A stretch of DNA of 64,000 nucleotides from Gracilariopsis chorda. Lineage: Eukaryota; Rhodophyta; Florideophyceae; Gracilariales; Gracilariaceae. Position 1 is the stretch's first letter. Each line of letters begins with the position of its first letter. Position numbers and translations under genes: made by a program. Location: the NCBI GenBank assembly GCA_003194525.1, contig NBIV01000013.1, positions 489,228 to 553,227 on the forward strand, in the 5' to 3' direction. Shown here one piece after another: positions 10,424-20,889 of the stretch. The notes under the pieces are model-generated. The model was given only the letters and a program-made list of their open reading frames with translations, had not been told where the DNA came from and ran no database searches.

Positions 10424-12441
10424 TTGAATAACCACTGGGGCTTGCCAAGGCCCACGTGTACGACCTGCACAGTCGTGCCAACAACCCAACCAGCCCGTAA
10501 GGGTCATTTCCAAAGGCAGGGTGCCACATTGCACCCATTATACTACAAACCTCTTTCCTCGTTATACGAGAAATACCAGCTCGTGCTGGCAAACGGAATT
10601 GTTCACGGTACCCCAGATGCTCCTTTCCGGATACTCGTTGCCAATTTTGGCCAATACCCCCAGTATCTGGTAAAGATTCAAGTAATTGGAAGCGTCACTT
10701 CACACCCCTTTGGGATGCTCCGGACAAAAATGACGACTGCCAATGTTCTCGGAATTGCCGCCTCTTCTGAGAAAGCTATCCCTACCACCGACGAACTATC
10801 GTCAAAGGAGGAGGAGGAAACCATCGGTCTAACGTCTAACACCCCAAATAACTTGGAACCAACGGGCACTACTGTATCAAAGGACAATGTTACAGCGCGT
10901 TCTGACCGAGTGGACCGGATGAAGGCACTCAAAGATATAGACCTCGGCCATGTACCGGAGTCACACCGCGACAAACTCCGTGCAATGCTACGGGATTTCA
11001 CCACGATGTGGGATGGCTCGCTTGGCGAGAGTAATGCTACGTAACACCGGATAGATTTGTTACCGGGTGCACTTTCGATGAGACAACCCCCTTACAGGGC
11101 AGGACCTAAATGTCGGGAGGAGGAGCAGTACCAAGTGGACAAAATTTTCTGCGCAGGTGTGATAGAGCCCGCTCAATTACCTTGGGAGTCCCCAGTTGTA
11201 CTGGCTTTAAAATCCGACAGAACCTGGAGGTTCTGTGTCGAATATCGCCGGCCCAATGCCATGATTGTTAGGGACACCTATCCCATCCCTCGTATTGACG
11301 AGGGCATCGACTCCCTTGTAGACGCTATCGTTTTCACGGTTTTGGACACCAATTGGGGTTATTTTCAGGTCTCTGTTAGACAGGAGAATCGCGATAGGAC
11401 CGCATTCACTTGCCACAAAGGATCGTACCGCTTCAAGCGGATGCCGTTTGGTTTGACCAACGCTCCTGCTACCTTTCAGCGTGCAATAGATATTCTATTG
11501 AACCACTTCAAGTGGCGGAGCTGCCTGGTCTACCGGGATGATATTATCATCTTCTCCAATAAGTTGAACGAACATCTCACCCATGTCAGGGACATCCTGA
11601 CCGTGCTCCGCGATGCGGGAATTACCCTCAAGTTGAAAAGTGCGAGTTTTTCACCGGTACAGTCAAGTATCTGGGACACGTCATCCGTCCCGGAAGGTTA
11701 ATGATCGAGAAGGCTCGAGTCAAGTCCCTCGTTGAGACTAAGGAACCCCGCACTCAAACGGAGCTCCGCTCCTTCTTAGGGCTCGTGAACGTCGACCGAC
11801 GGTTTATCGGGAACTTTTCGGATATACGGGCACCTTTGAACTCGTTGTTACGCAAAGGAAATCCCCGACAATTGGGGCAATTCACGCCCGAGCAATTGGA
11901 AACGCGTAACTCCTTAAAGGAAACTGTCATGTCAGCACCTATCTTATGTTTACCTAAACTGGGACTGTCGTACTCCGTGGACACGGACTCCAGCGAATAC
12001 CAAGTTGGTTGTGCTCTTTTCCTAACCACCCCAGAGGGGAACCGAAGGCTAATTGGTTAATGGTTACGGTCGATCAATGTCTACGAGTTGAACTAATCTG
12101 TGTCAGAGAAAGAGTGTCTCGCCGTCGTGTGGGCGCTTTCCACCGTACGCCTCTATCTCATGGGAGTTCATTTTACCCTGTACACGGATCATTCCTCTTT
12201 GAGGTGGTTAATGAACTCATCCGATCCATCGGGCTGCTTCACTCGCTGGAGACTGCGCCTTGCAGAATATGACTTCCAAGTCATATATAAAAAGGGTGCG
12301 CTCAACATCCAGGCCACCGCTTGTCCCGTTTATCCACAAATAGGGAAGCGCACCCAACGGAGGATGACGACATTCCATGCTCTATGGCTGAAAAACCGGA
12401 TGACCCCGAGTGGAAGTTCGAAGAACGGGCAGAAGATTTGA
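10424..12441 (+). pseudogene. Element 2 reverse transcriptase and RNase H
   Basis: The RT shows RFCVEYRRPNAM, TLD-type VLDTNWGYFQV, RMPFGLTNAPATFQ and an active-site box reading YRDD instead of YLDD. One in-frame TAA (11042-11044) precedes the RT proper. A one-base deletion near 11636-11640 moves the thumb into another frame, where TELRSFLGLVNV continues. RNase H follows with VDTDSSEYQVG, KECLAVVWAL and YTDHSSLRWL, broken by a stop at 12058-12060. The segment before the RT (LVANFGQYPQ) aligns with the protease-RT connection of element 1, which places the truncation point. Family is secure; the gene is dead. Confidence 0.85.
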
Positions 12442-13643
12442 ATGAAGATGCTGACTTTGACAACTTACTCCCATCCCGTGAGGCCTCTGAGAACCCCTTA
12501 CCCGAACGTTTTGTACCGTTTGCACTGGGCGAATTGATCCGAGAACAATTCAGTAACTCCTTCTGTATGAGGATTCGTGCCCGTTTAGACTGTCGTGAAG
12601 GCCTCCCTTTCGAGTTGAACGATAAAGGCTACCTCATTCGGTTGGTTGAAGCTCGCCCACAGATTTTGGTACCTCATTCCCTGCAGTCGCGGGTGCTACA
12701 TCTCTCGCACTATATGAATCTCGGAGGCCACGTAGGTGGGAGGGAGCTCTACCTCATCCTGAAAAGGGCGTTTTACTTGCCCACCATGGCGGTTGATTGC
12801 TAGGCAACTGTGCGGTTTTGTACCAAATGCTCGAAGAACCGGGTGACGCTCCGCAGGAACGCGAAGAAAATGAAGTTATTCCCTGCTAGGGCGCCGCTGG
12901 AGTTTACCGCAACCGATATCCTCGGACCTCTCCTCACTACAAAGAGAGGCAAAAAGTTCTTACTTGTGATCACCGGTCGCTTTTCAAAGCTTTTTCGGAC
13001 TGCCTCTCTTCGGAAAATAACCACTTTCATGGTGGCCCAGGCTGTGGTACGGCAATGGATATTTGTCTACTGTCCTCTTGTGGAGGTGCTCTCCGATAAT
13101 GGACGGCAGTTCGCGTCGAAGTTCTGCCAGGATGTTTTTCGCATCCTGGACGTGAAGAACGTGGTGACAACTACCTACGATCCTCAGTGTATTGGGCAAG
13201 TCGAACGGTTCAACCGGACTTGGTTGGTCTCTCTCTGTTCCTACGTTGCTGATCACCCCAAGACTTGGGAGTTGTATGCAGGTGCTTTAACATTTGCATA
13301 CAATACGCAAGCTCACCGGACTACCGGAGTGTCACCGTTCGAATCGCTTCTACCTCGTTCAACTCCGCCGGTGGCATTAGAATCCCAAGCAACCTTGGAC
13401 AGTTTCTCATCTGTGAGTCGCTACCGTCAGGAACGGAAGCAATGGCTTACTAAACTGGTCCCCGCAGCGCGGAAGTCTATGGAACGCGCATACGCCGCGT
13501 ACAAGCGGGATTTAGACGCTCTTGTACGAGATAATGCTCCCAGCATACGTGCTAGTACCTACGTCTTTATACGTAAAGAATATTATTACCCGGAACGGGA
13601 GAAGCGACATAAGCTTTTGCCGGTGGCGGATGGACCATTTTAG
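12321..13643 (+). pseudogene. Element 2 integrase
   Basis: After a frame change from RNase H, an acidic linker leads to the zinc domain (HLSHYMNLGGHVGG...TKCSKN). A TAG at 12801-12803 falls just before the Cys pair. The catalytic core is complete in one frame with TDILGP, LSDNGRQF and GQVERFNRTW supplying D, D and E, and YNTQAHRTTG following. The C-terminal part includes YVFIRKEYYYPEREKRHKL, the SH3-like region. The frame closes at 13643. The core is better preserved than the RT. Confidence 0.85.
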
Positions 13644-15019
13644 GTGGTGTCTCTTAACTCCGACGCTGTCGTAATAAAAATAACCAAGGCGCACGAGCGG
13701 ATTTCCCCGATCGTGTTGTACCTGCCCCTCCTCCCTCGTATGAGGTCGTCCTTGAAACAGGGAAACCCGTCTCTACGGATTCAGCAACGCCGGAAACCCC
13801 TGAAATAAATTGACCGACTACTCTACCACACCCTACTCGGGGCCTCGTAGATATACCGACTTTGTCGGAACCCCCGAGTCGGCCGGATCGTCCAGGCCCA
13901 AACAGATCTTTCTCTACTACTGAAACTACCGCCTCTTCAGCGCGCATTTAAACCCGCCATGCCGGATATCCTACTACTACTTCCTTGCTCTATCTAAGTA
14001 GGGGGAGGGGACCTATCGCCACGCTGGAAATTTATTACCATCGCAAAGGGATTTGAGCCATGGAACACGGTAGGTCTATGAAGCTTCGCAATCGCCCAGA
14101 AAGGGTTCCGGAACAACGCAGGTACACCGTATGATACAAGAGAGTGGACCGATATCGCAGTCTGCACCCCTGAACCAGGGCAATCCCCTGAATCAGGATA
14201 GCGATATCGTTTCGCAGACCCCTCACCAAGGTGTAGTGGCAGAACCGTTGTCGACGGAATTTCCTGCCTAAACCGGTTTCCTCAGCATCAAGCACATCGC
14301 TGGTAGCGGGCGACACACGCCTTGGAAAACCAGTAACGCTGGAAAGTGAAAAGACCCGTTTGAGAGAGGAAGACAGGAATGCACATCTTGCACCTCAAAG
14401 CCCTGGCTCTACAGCCCCGGACTTGAGAACTGTTCTTAAAGAGAATGTTGTAAGAACTTCGGAGATAGAAGTGCCGAAGTCTCCGCGCAGTCGCGGTATC
14501 ATACCGAGCGTCTCGGAAAAACCCGGCGTCTTCGCCAAGGTTAAACCGGTCGTCCCGGATGATGCACCTCCTGAGTAAGACATCACACCTCAATTAGAGG
14601 CCAAGTCTCCGAACAGGGTGTACAAGGCGCCCGCTGTCCACGCCCCATCAGGGAGTTTGAGGCAACACACCGGAGCACCGGAAGTAGCGGCCGGATACCA
14701 GGTGCTTACAGAGCAGTGCACGGCTCAGCCGGACAATGTAAGTTCCCAGCCAAGGGAAGCGGAACGCAAGAAGGCGGTTCAGAACCACATGCCGTGGGAG
14801 TCACGTGAACGTATGGAGATTGTGCGCCCCACACAAATCACCGCGTAACGCGAAAAGCACCACCAGAGAATGAACTCCGCAACTCCGCCAAAGTGGCAAG
14901 ATGCCCCCAAGGTCGCGGTTCGACGGGACTACCGTCAAAATGTGACGGAGGATCCCCGCAATCCAGCGGTATGACCAAACTACCGCGGTACGCGGCAACC
15001 GCTCCACGAAGCAACCCTC
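13644..15019 (+). other. Element 2 decayed integrase-chromodomain linker
   Basis: Only short open stretches remain (14360-14578 and 14618-14848 on the plus strand, Pro/Glu/Ser-rich). By position this corresponds to the long acidic linker between integrase and chromodomain in element 1. No independent gene is seen. Confidence 0.4.
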
Positions 15020-15376
15020 TTGAAAGATATTATCCCGCATTCTGCGGTACATCCTCCGAGCAAGGCCGGCACGTTGCATCCTGACGCACCCCTGAGGGGA
15101 AGTATCCAGTCCAACGGGCAATCCCTGACAAGCGAAGTCATCATAACACGGCAAGGCCGGCAAGTATACAAACAAGAGTTTGTGATTGACCGAGTCGTTG
15201 GGCACACCTGGAATCAGGAAGGCATTCTAAGATACCGCGTCCAGTGGTACGGATATGACCCAAGCGGGGACACCATGGAACCCATCGAACACCTCCCTCG
15301 TTCGAAGGTTGTCCAATATCACTGCAGCGCCGGTACCGCAAATCCAGCTACGCTGTGCAACGCCCATGTGGGATAA
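15020..15376 (+). pseudogene. Element 2 chromodomain
   Basis: A 118-codon ORF whose second half reads EFVIDRVVGH...YRVQWYGYDPSGDTMEPIEHL, a chromodomain with the WYGY strand. The usual Trp of WEP is Met here (TMEP). It is the C-terminal targeting module of the integrase polyprotein. The first half (VYKQ preceded by low complexity) is linker. It is separated from the integrase core by broken sequence, hence a fossil. Confidence 0.8.
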
Positions 15377-15706
15377 AAACGCCGCGAAGCCGGAGAAGGT
15401 AGGAAAGAAGGAGTACACCCCCTTTTGTATGGACTCCGTCAAGGACGGGAATGAAAGAGAAAAAGCCGTTCTAAACGGGAAATTTTACTCAGGAGCCTCG
15501 CGCTCTTGTGTGATGCTAAGGTACATTACTGGCTACGCCAGGGAAAGAGACCAGGATACTAAATTAGAGGTTCGCCCCCTCCCCATCGTCCGGGGCGTCA
15601 CCACCCGCAGGGCGGTAAGCCAAGGCATCCGCAATCGCAGTGAAGTCACCCAAAACCTGGGCAGCGCTTAAACCCGCTATGCGAGGGAAGCGGCCAATGA
15701 CATCGC

Positions 15707-16700
15707 TTAATTGACTGTACCTCTGCTGGGGAGTGAAGGCCCGGTGCTTGCTGTCAGAGGACTGGGAACCAGAGGCACCCCCTCTAGGGATTCATCTACG
15801 ACCATGTTGGCAACGTCTAGGTCCATGTCCCCCGGCTCTTCGGGTTCCTTATTGACCTTTAAGTCATTCCCGCTATACGTGCGGTGGTAATCGTCGGGAT
15901 CGACGTACTAAATCGGGTGGTTGTCCAGCACGTGCCACGGTGCGTCGCAGATTTCCCTCGCCTCCTTGGAGAACATCTCCTGGAACTCCCAGGGACCGAA
16001 GTAGATGAGGTCCCCCGTAAGGGCGGTGTTTCTACCAGTACCCGGACCACCGGTACCGCCACCGTCACCTTCAAGCCGACCGCCCTGTTTCAGTGGGACC
16101 TCACTCCAGACCATACTGTCGACCAAACCAAGTAATTGGAGTACTTCGTCATTGTTGGCAATACCCCCAAGGGGGACGCTGAGGTCCAGATTGCGAATAG
16201 CGGCCCGCACACGCAGTTGGATGAACCACAGTCGGTACTGGTCGTAAAAATTGGCGAGGATATACGCCGCACTGTGGGCAGCCCACTCAGTTACAATTAC
16301 CGACAAAAACCCCTACCAGGGATCCTGAAGGAAGAAGGAACCGAGGTGCGTGAGTGCCGGCGGAAGCTCAACATAGCATCCCCGGCAGGCCTCATGGAAC
16401 CTCCACCACACAGGGAATGCGACGTACCGACCCTGTTGGTGAGGGGGAGCAATCCGCTCAATCTCCACGATTTGATACGGGACAAAGCACCCGAATCGGA
16501 ATCGCCAGCACCGTTTATAATGGATGACGTTTTGGAGGAAGTTGGACCGGGAATGCCGGGAAAGGTGACGGAATTCAGCCCAAAGTATCGGCAGTTCCCA
16601 ACAGAGGGCTTCTTGCCGCGCAGCGAGAAAGTTCCTGCACGCGAGCGTTTCGAGGCTGCCCAGGCGTTCGCCCTAACTGAGTTCATCGCACGTGCAGAAT
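15707..16700 (-). pseudogene. Element 2 convergent accessory ORF (decayed)
   Basis: On the minus strand one frame can be followed from about 16630 down to a TAA at 15707, broken only by TAG at 16313-16315 and TAG at 15908-15910. The product is Trp/Phe/Arg-rich (RYVAFPVWWRFHE, VTEWAAHSAAYILANFYD) and shows short similarities in order with the plus-strand ORF of element 1. It sits downstream of the chromodomain and converges on pol, the same arrangement as in element 1. No domain is recognised. The opposite-strand ORF at 16136-16702 is taken as its shadow. The N-terminal limit is not fixed. Confidence 0.5.
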
Positions 16701-17479
16701 AGGCTGACGTCGAAGCCAAAGCCAATAGGCACAGGGAATTCGAAAGGCGCCCGGCTCGGCCGTTGATATGCAATCCTCACCAGCGTGGCATGAGCTGCAG
16801 TCACGGATTGTCCCGAGTTTCTTCGCATATGGTGCACCGGGATGGCGATTCGATTCCGCCAGTCCCACGAAGAGGTGACGAGGCTGGGTAGACCGCCGGG
16901 CAAAGTACCGGAACCATCTGCGTAGGCCATAACCAAAAGCTCGTTGAGGGCAGCGATGGGATGGACTCAGGGCGCAAGCCGGAGCCAAGAGGCGTGACTC
17001 CGAGTCATCGGATATAACCATAAAACGGCGTTCTAAGAAGGCCAAGTCCCCGCCGGAATCAGTCCAGAAGGAGTGACCGCTGGTGGAAGGCGGAAACCAT
17101 GCTGGGACGCTGCACCAATGTGGCAAGGGTACCGAATGGAAACAGGTTGTGAACTTCCGGACTGGAGTCGGTCTTGGAGGCTGGTTGTTGTTGTTCATAT
17201 TACCCTTCGAAAGGGTGTGATCTGATTGAGTTGAACAGGAAGAGGAGGAGCGTGCACTTTTGGAAGTGTTGTTCGCTTCTTCTGCAGGAGGTTGTTTCTC
17301 TGAGGCAGAGGTTTGACCCGGTGACCCAGAGAGGTTTGGAATTTTATCACCCATTTTCCGCTGGGATTCGCCCGTGTCTGTGGTTGCTTTCCCGACTAAG
17401 AAGGGGGGTATGAAGCACAATGCGCTCAGGGAGGGATTCTTGGTACTTGGCTGATTTCCCGAATGTTTCAGTAATGTAG

Positions 17480-17970
17480 TCATTGCATGAACTACGACCA
17501 CTAATAGTGGATTGGACACGTGGGACAGGGAAGAGTCAATTGGCGGTTGGCCACAGTAGTGGGCATGAACCACCAAAGTGGAGTAATTAAGTTTTTTTGT
17601 TTACTATTTTTACACACATTTCTGGGATGGTTAGTACTTAGTGCGCCGGTGAGTTACCGTCCCACCAGTAAAACTCTCCGAACAAGGGACCCCAACCAGG
17701 GGAATTGGCTCTAGACCTCACCTCCTTCGCGTGTTCTCTACTCCTCGTTGGAGGGAAGCACCGTCGCATACGGGAAGTCTAAACCCCTTGCCTATCGAAA
17801 GGACCCCAGTATTCAGATGTTTATTCCAACTGTCTTGGTGTTCGCCTTGTATAAGGTTTATTTACCGGCATTGCCGTTAGTCTTTGCCACGACACTAGTG
17901 ACTCAGCTCCTAGTTATTTTTCCCTTTACTGAGTGGCTTTCCCGCTACCCACGGCTCGTGTTCGCGCGTG
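17480..17970. repeat. LTR-like sequence at the 3' end of element 2
   Basis: The block starts with GTAGTGGGC-type sequence and an AT-rich stretch (17580-17640), and ends with TGGCTTTCCCGCTACC. These parallel parts of the candidate solo LTR at 4536-5141. It lies where a 3' LTR of element 2 would be expected. No second copy is present because the 5' end of element 2 is gone. Confidence 0.3.
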
Positions 17971-20134
17971 CCACTAACGTGGAAACTTCACCTCTCTAGA
18001 GGAAGACCATCCCCATACACCGCTCCTGCGGGTACCCGATTCTTGCCTCAACCTTCTTGCGCAAGTCACGACGGGTTGCCTCGGCCTTACAACCCGACAT
18101 AGACATGCCACTCCTTGGAGGGCTCTACCCAAATGGGCTCACCTCTAACGAGGAAAGATCCCGAACCTCTTTCGGTGCACTCCCGCTTCCGGGCATTGCA
18201 CTACATGTTCTGGTAGAATGCGGCATTGTCAGAGAGAACTACGACTTCTCTCACCTTCGGAAAGGAACTTAAAGTCGCATCAGTGCCTCTTCGAGCAGTG
18301 AAGCTACTGCAATCACGTCTTGCTGAGTGTCACCCTGTACAATGTGGTCGTAAAATAACATAGAGAGGTGATGTGGAGATGTACTTTCAACGTCAGAGCC
18401 ATAATGATCAGGTAGATAGAATACTACCGTACTGTGCCAGCTGATTCCTTTCTTGCCGAAGAAATCAATAGTTTTTCTCTGTAGCGCAGAGGGTCAAATT
18501 TCATGTTGTAGTCCGCCTACAGAACCACACGGTGATGAAGTTTCTGCATAGCAATTTCCTCAAAAACAGTCTCGATTGCCCTTTGTTGAGCAAAAACACG
18601 GTGAAGGGGCGCATAGTATAAGAAGAACCTTTGTTGAATATTTCTCAGCGCACAGTGCGCGTCATTCTGTTCCTCAGGAATGATGAGTTTCATGATATTT
18701 AGAAGACCGAAAAGAGCACGGCAGCCAAGGCAATCAACATTTCGTCTCTCGTCTAAATTGCATATGAAAAACAAGGCGAACTGGTTGCTGTGGAGCCCAA
18801 GCTCATCTCGATCAATATGAGACTCAAAGAATACACTTTTCAAAAATTATGCCACATATTCAATTTGTTTGTTGTAGCGCTCTTTGTCCTCAACAGCACA
18901 AAAAAATCTTACCATTCGAATCACATCTGCTACAATTTCATTGACGTATGATCCAAAAACGTAATCAATGGATGAATTTCTTGTGCACTATAGTGTTCTT
19001 AGCGTATAGCAAACATTCAGAAGTATAGAACGTCCTACACATACCAAATGCTTTTGGTTACAAGTTCTTATATATTCCCTGTACATTACACAATTTTTCT
19101 TTTTCCTCATTACTGCGAGCAGTACTTAAGTTCTGTCTCCAACTTCAATTAGTTTCTTAGCCCATGAAAGTAACCGTATTTTTCGTTTGAAAATTCTAAA
19201 GCTAACTAAAGTGTTAAACTGCTCCTCAAAACATCTAAAAAGGGTTTCTGAGTAGTTTCTGAGTTCTGGATTTAGAAAAAAGTAATCCCAATCGAATTAT
19301 GGTATGGCTTATACAAAATTTGAAATTGTTTCAATTTCGTTGACTTCCAAGATTTCAATGTCATCACCCAGTTGAAATCAAGTGCTCAAAATCCAGTTTA
19401 CATCATTTTGCTTCATTAAAGCGCAAAGTACACTTCGAAGAACTCTCTGTTCAATGGAATCACGATTTTTTCCTTATGAAAAGCACTTATGTCGTTTTTA
19501 AGAACTGGAAGAGGACATGTTTGGCAAGTTCAATTTCAAAATTTAATAAATGTAGTAGCATCAGTTAGATATATATGTGTGCATAAACGAGAAAAGAGGT
19601 TAAGAATTTTTTAATCATATCGGTAGAAATCTGTACGAAACTTTGAATGGATAAAAGTAGTGTTGCGCTAGACTGTTAGATTGTGAGCAAGATGTTTGAG
19701 GAAAAAAAATGGAATATATCAGAAAAGTGGGCTTTGATTTGGTTTGAATCTGTGAGATCAGCAATTTTACTCGATGTATCTTCATATCGTTTTCTCTTCA
19801 GAACTCGTCAAGGTCTTTCCATCTTGTGTGAGAGATAGATGGGTTCTCGAGAAAACTCTACGTTGGAAGAAAAATTGTTTGTGGTCTTTACTTGGAGTGT
19901 GATACAACTTGTACAGGTGGTCTCCTGTACACGCTGTCTTTTATGTACGATTGCTTACAACATGAAAGTTGCGCAAAGTCTTATTTTTGGTTAAATCTAT
20001 CGATGCCTAGTTCAGTCTTCAGTGTCATCTTTTCATATGTGTTACAAAATTGATCTGCATTTTGTTTGCTTTTTGAAAGGTTTTGCACTTAGACGAATAC
20101 AGAATCACTTCAAGGAGATGCTAAGCTTTTGAAT
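17971..20134. other. AT-rich tract between elements 2 and 3, no intact gene
   Basis: After about 18300 the base composition becomes clearly AT-rich, unlike both flanking retroelements. The only coding trace is the decayed ORF at 18517-19000. The tract is the left flank of the element 3 insertion: the GATAT duplication at 20135-20139 recurs at 27146-27150. Confidence 0.5.
18517..19000 (-). pseudogene. Decayed unrecognised ORF
   Basis: A 108-codon minus-strand ORF (18843-18517) extends upstream in the same frame through a single TAA at about 18848 for some 40 more sensible codons (DVIRMVRFFCAVEDKERY). The composition is that of a normal protein, so this looks like the remains of a gene rather than chance. 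I recognise no family. Confidence 0.35.
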
Positions 20135-20139
20135 GATAT
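20135..20139. other. Left target-site duplication of element 3 (GATAT)
   Basis: The five bases before the left LTR match the five after the right LTR (27146-27150). A 5-bp duplication is typical of Ty3/gypsy integrases and shows the element inserted as a unit. Confidence 0.9.
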
Positions 20140-20309
20140 TGAAAGCAACAAAGCGGCTTACCTCCCCCTTCGGATGGGAAGGGGGGAGGGGCTGACTTTT
20201 ATTGACTCTGGCCCTCCAGCGAGATCGCCGGAGGGCCAATCAGACGTCTTCATAAAGGCTGGCGTGCCATACGCGCCAGCCAAGTCCGTCCACGTGGACA
20301 GCCTCTACA
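20140..20309 (-). repeat. 3' LTR of element 3
   Basis: This 170-bp repeat is 3' relative to the minus-strand pol. It contains four self-complementary segments: 20161-20189, 20210-20237 (13-bp arms, one mismatch), 20257-20281 and the palindrome GTCCACGTGGAC at 20288-20299. It carries one more G than its partner in the run at 20181-20186. Confidence 0.95.
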
Positions 20310-20322
20310 GTCCGCCTCCCAA
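20310..20322 (-). promoter_or_regulatory. Possible polypurine tract of element 3
   Basis: On the minus strand a G/A-rich run (GGGAGGCGGA) ends two bases before the 3' LTR. Plus-strand priming sites lie exactly here in LTR elements. The tract is short and interrupted by C, so the call rests mainly on position. Confidence 0.4.
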
Positions 20323-20430
20323 GGCGCCGCCACGGGCGGCTATATCAGCGTACTTTTCTTCCTTTTGCTTTCCCCCTCCCTTCCGTCATTCCGATATCAT
20401 TTTGCGTCCTCGCCTCGCCCCAACGCGCCA

Positions 20431-20685
20431 TCTTCCGGCATAGTCTGTCCCGTCTCGCCTTGGGCCCTGAGCCACCACCTTCCGGCACAGTCTGTCCCGT
20501 CCCGCTTTGCACCCTGCGCCACCACCTTCCGGCACAGTCTGCCCCGTCTCGCCTTGCACCCTGCGCCACCACCTTCCGGTGCAGTCTGTCTCGTCTCGCC
20601 TTGCACCCTGCGCCACCACCTTCCGGCACAGTCTGTCCCGTCTCGCCTTGCGCCCGGCGCCACCACCTTCCGGCACAGTCTAGGG
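20431..20685 (+). repeat. 47-bp tandem repeat (about 5.5 copies)
   Basis: The core CCTTCCGGCACAGTCTG recurs at 20431 (variant), 20478, 20525, 20572, 20619 and 20666, exactly 47 bp apart. Between cores the units read roughly CCCGTCTCGCCTTGCACCCTGCGCCACCA with a few substitutions. The array lies inside element 3 between the 3' LTR and the accessory ORF, so it is either the 3' untranslated part of pol transcripts or the upstream region of the accessory gene. ORFs across it on both strands are products of the repeat and are not called. Confidence 0.95.
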
Positions 20686-20889
20686 GGCCAGCGCACACAT
20701 CTTCTTCAATAATGCTTCAGAAACGGCTGCTTCGTCTAGCGGTTACTTATTCTGGTTAATAAAGGTTACTGTAAGCTTACTGTAAGCCACGTTTGCATTA
20801 ATTGAGACGTACTAAAGTGGGGTTTAAGTCCCCTAGTATACTCTTAATACAAGCTGACTTGTAGGTTTAAAGTAACCAAGAGAACCAAA

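Larger units (their letters stand above)
10424..17970 (+). mobile_element. 5'-truncated, decayed chromovirus (element 2)
   Basis: Plus-strand order: end of protease-RT linker (from 10424), RT, RNase H, integrase to 13643, a decayed linker, a chromodomain at about 15166-15340, then a minus-strand accessory ORF (16700-15707) and LTR-like sequence to about 17970. gag and protease are missing, so the element was cut just before the RT, where element 1 begins in the opposite direction. Element 1 may have inserted into element 2, or the junction may be a rearrangement. Many stops and frameshifts show age. The right limit is approximate. Confidence 0.75.

Noticed and set aside
16136-16702. Plus-strand 188-codon ORF in element 2
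   Set aside because: It is acidic and open, but the minus-strand frame across it continues with order-preserving similarity to the element 1 accessory ORF, so the plus ORF is read as its shadow.
20431-20685. CRISPR-like array
   Set aside because: Units are contiguous with no unique spacers, and the genome is eukaryotic; this is a minisatellite inside a retrotransposon.
20345-20759. Six overlapping ORFs of 90-117 codons on both strands with Arg/Gly/Cys-rich repeats
   Set aside because: They are translations of the 47-bp tandem array (47 is not a multiple of 3, so all frames stay similar) and have no domain or independent start.
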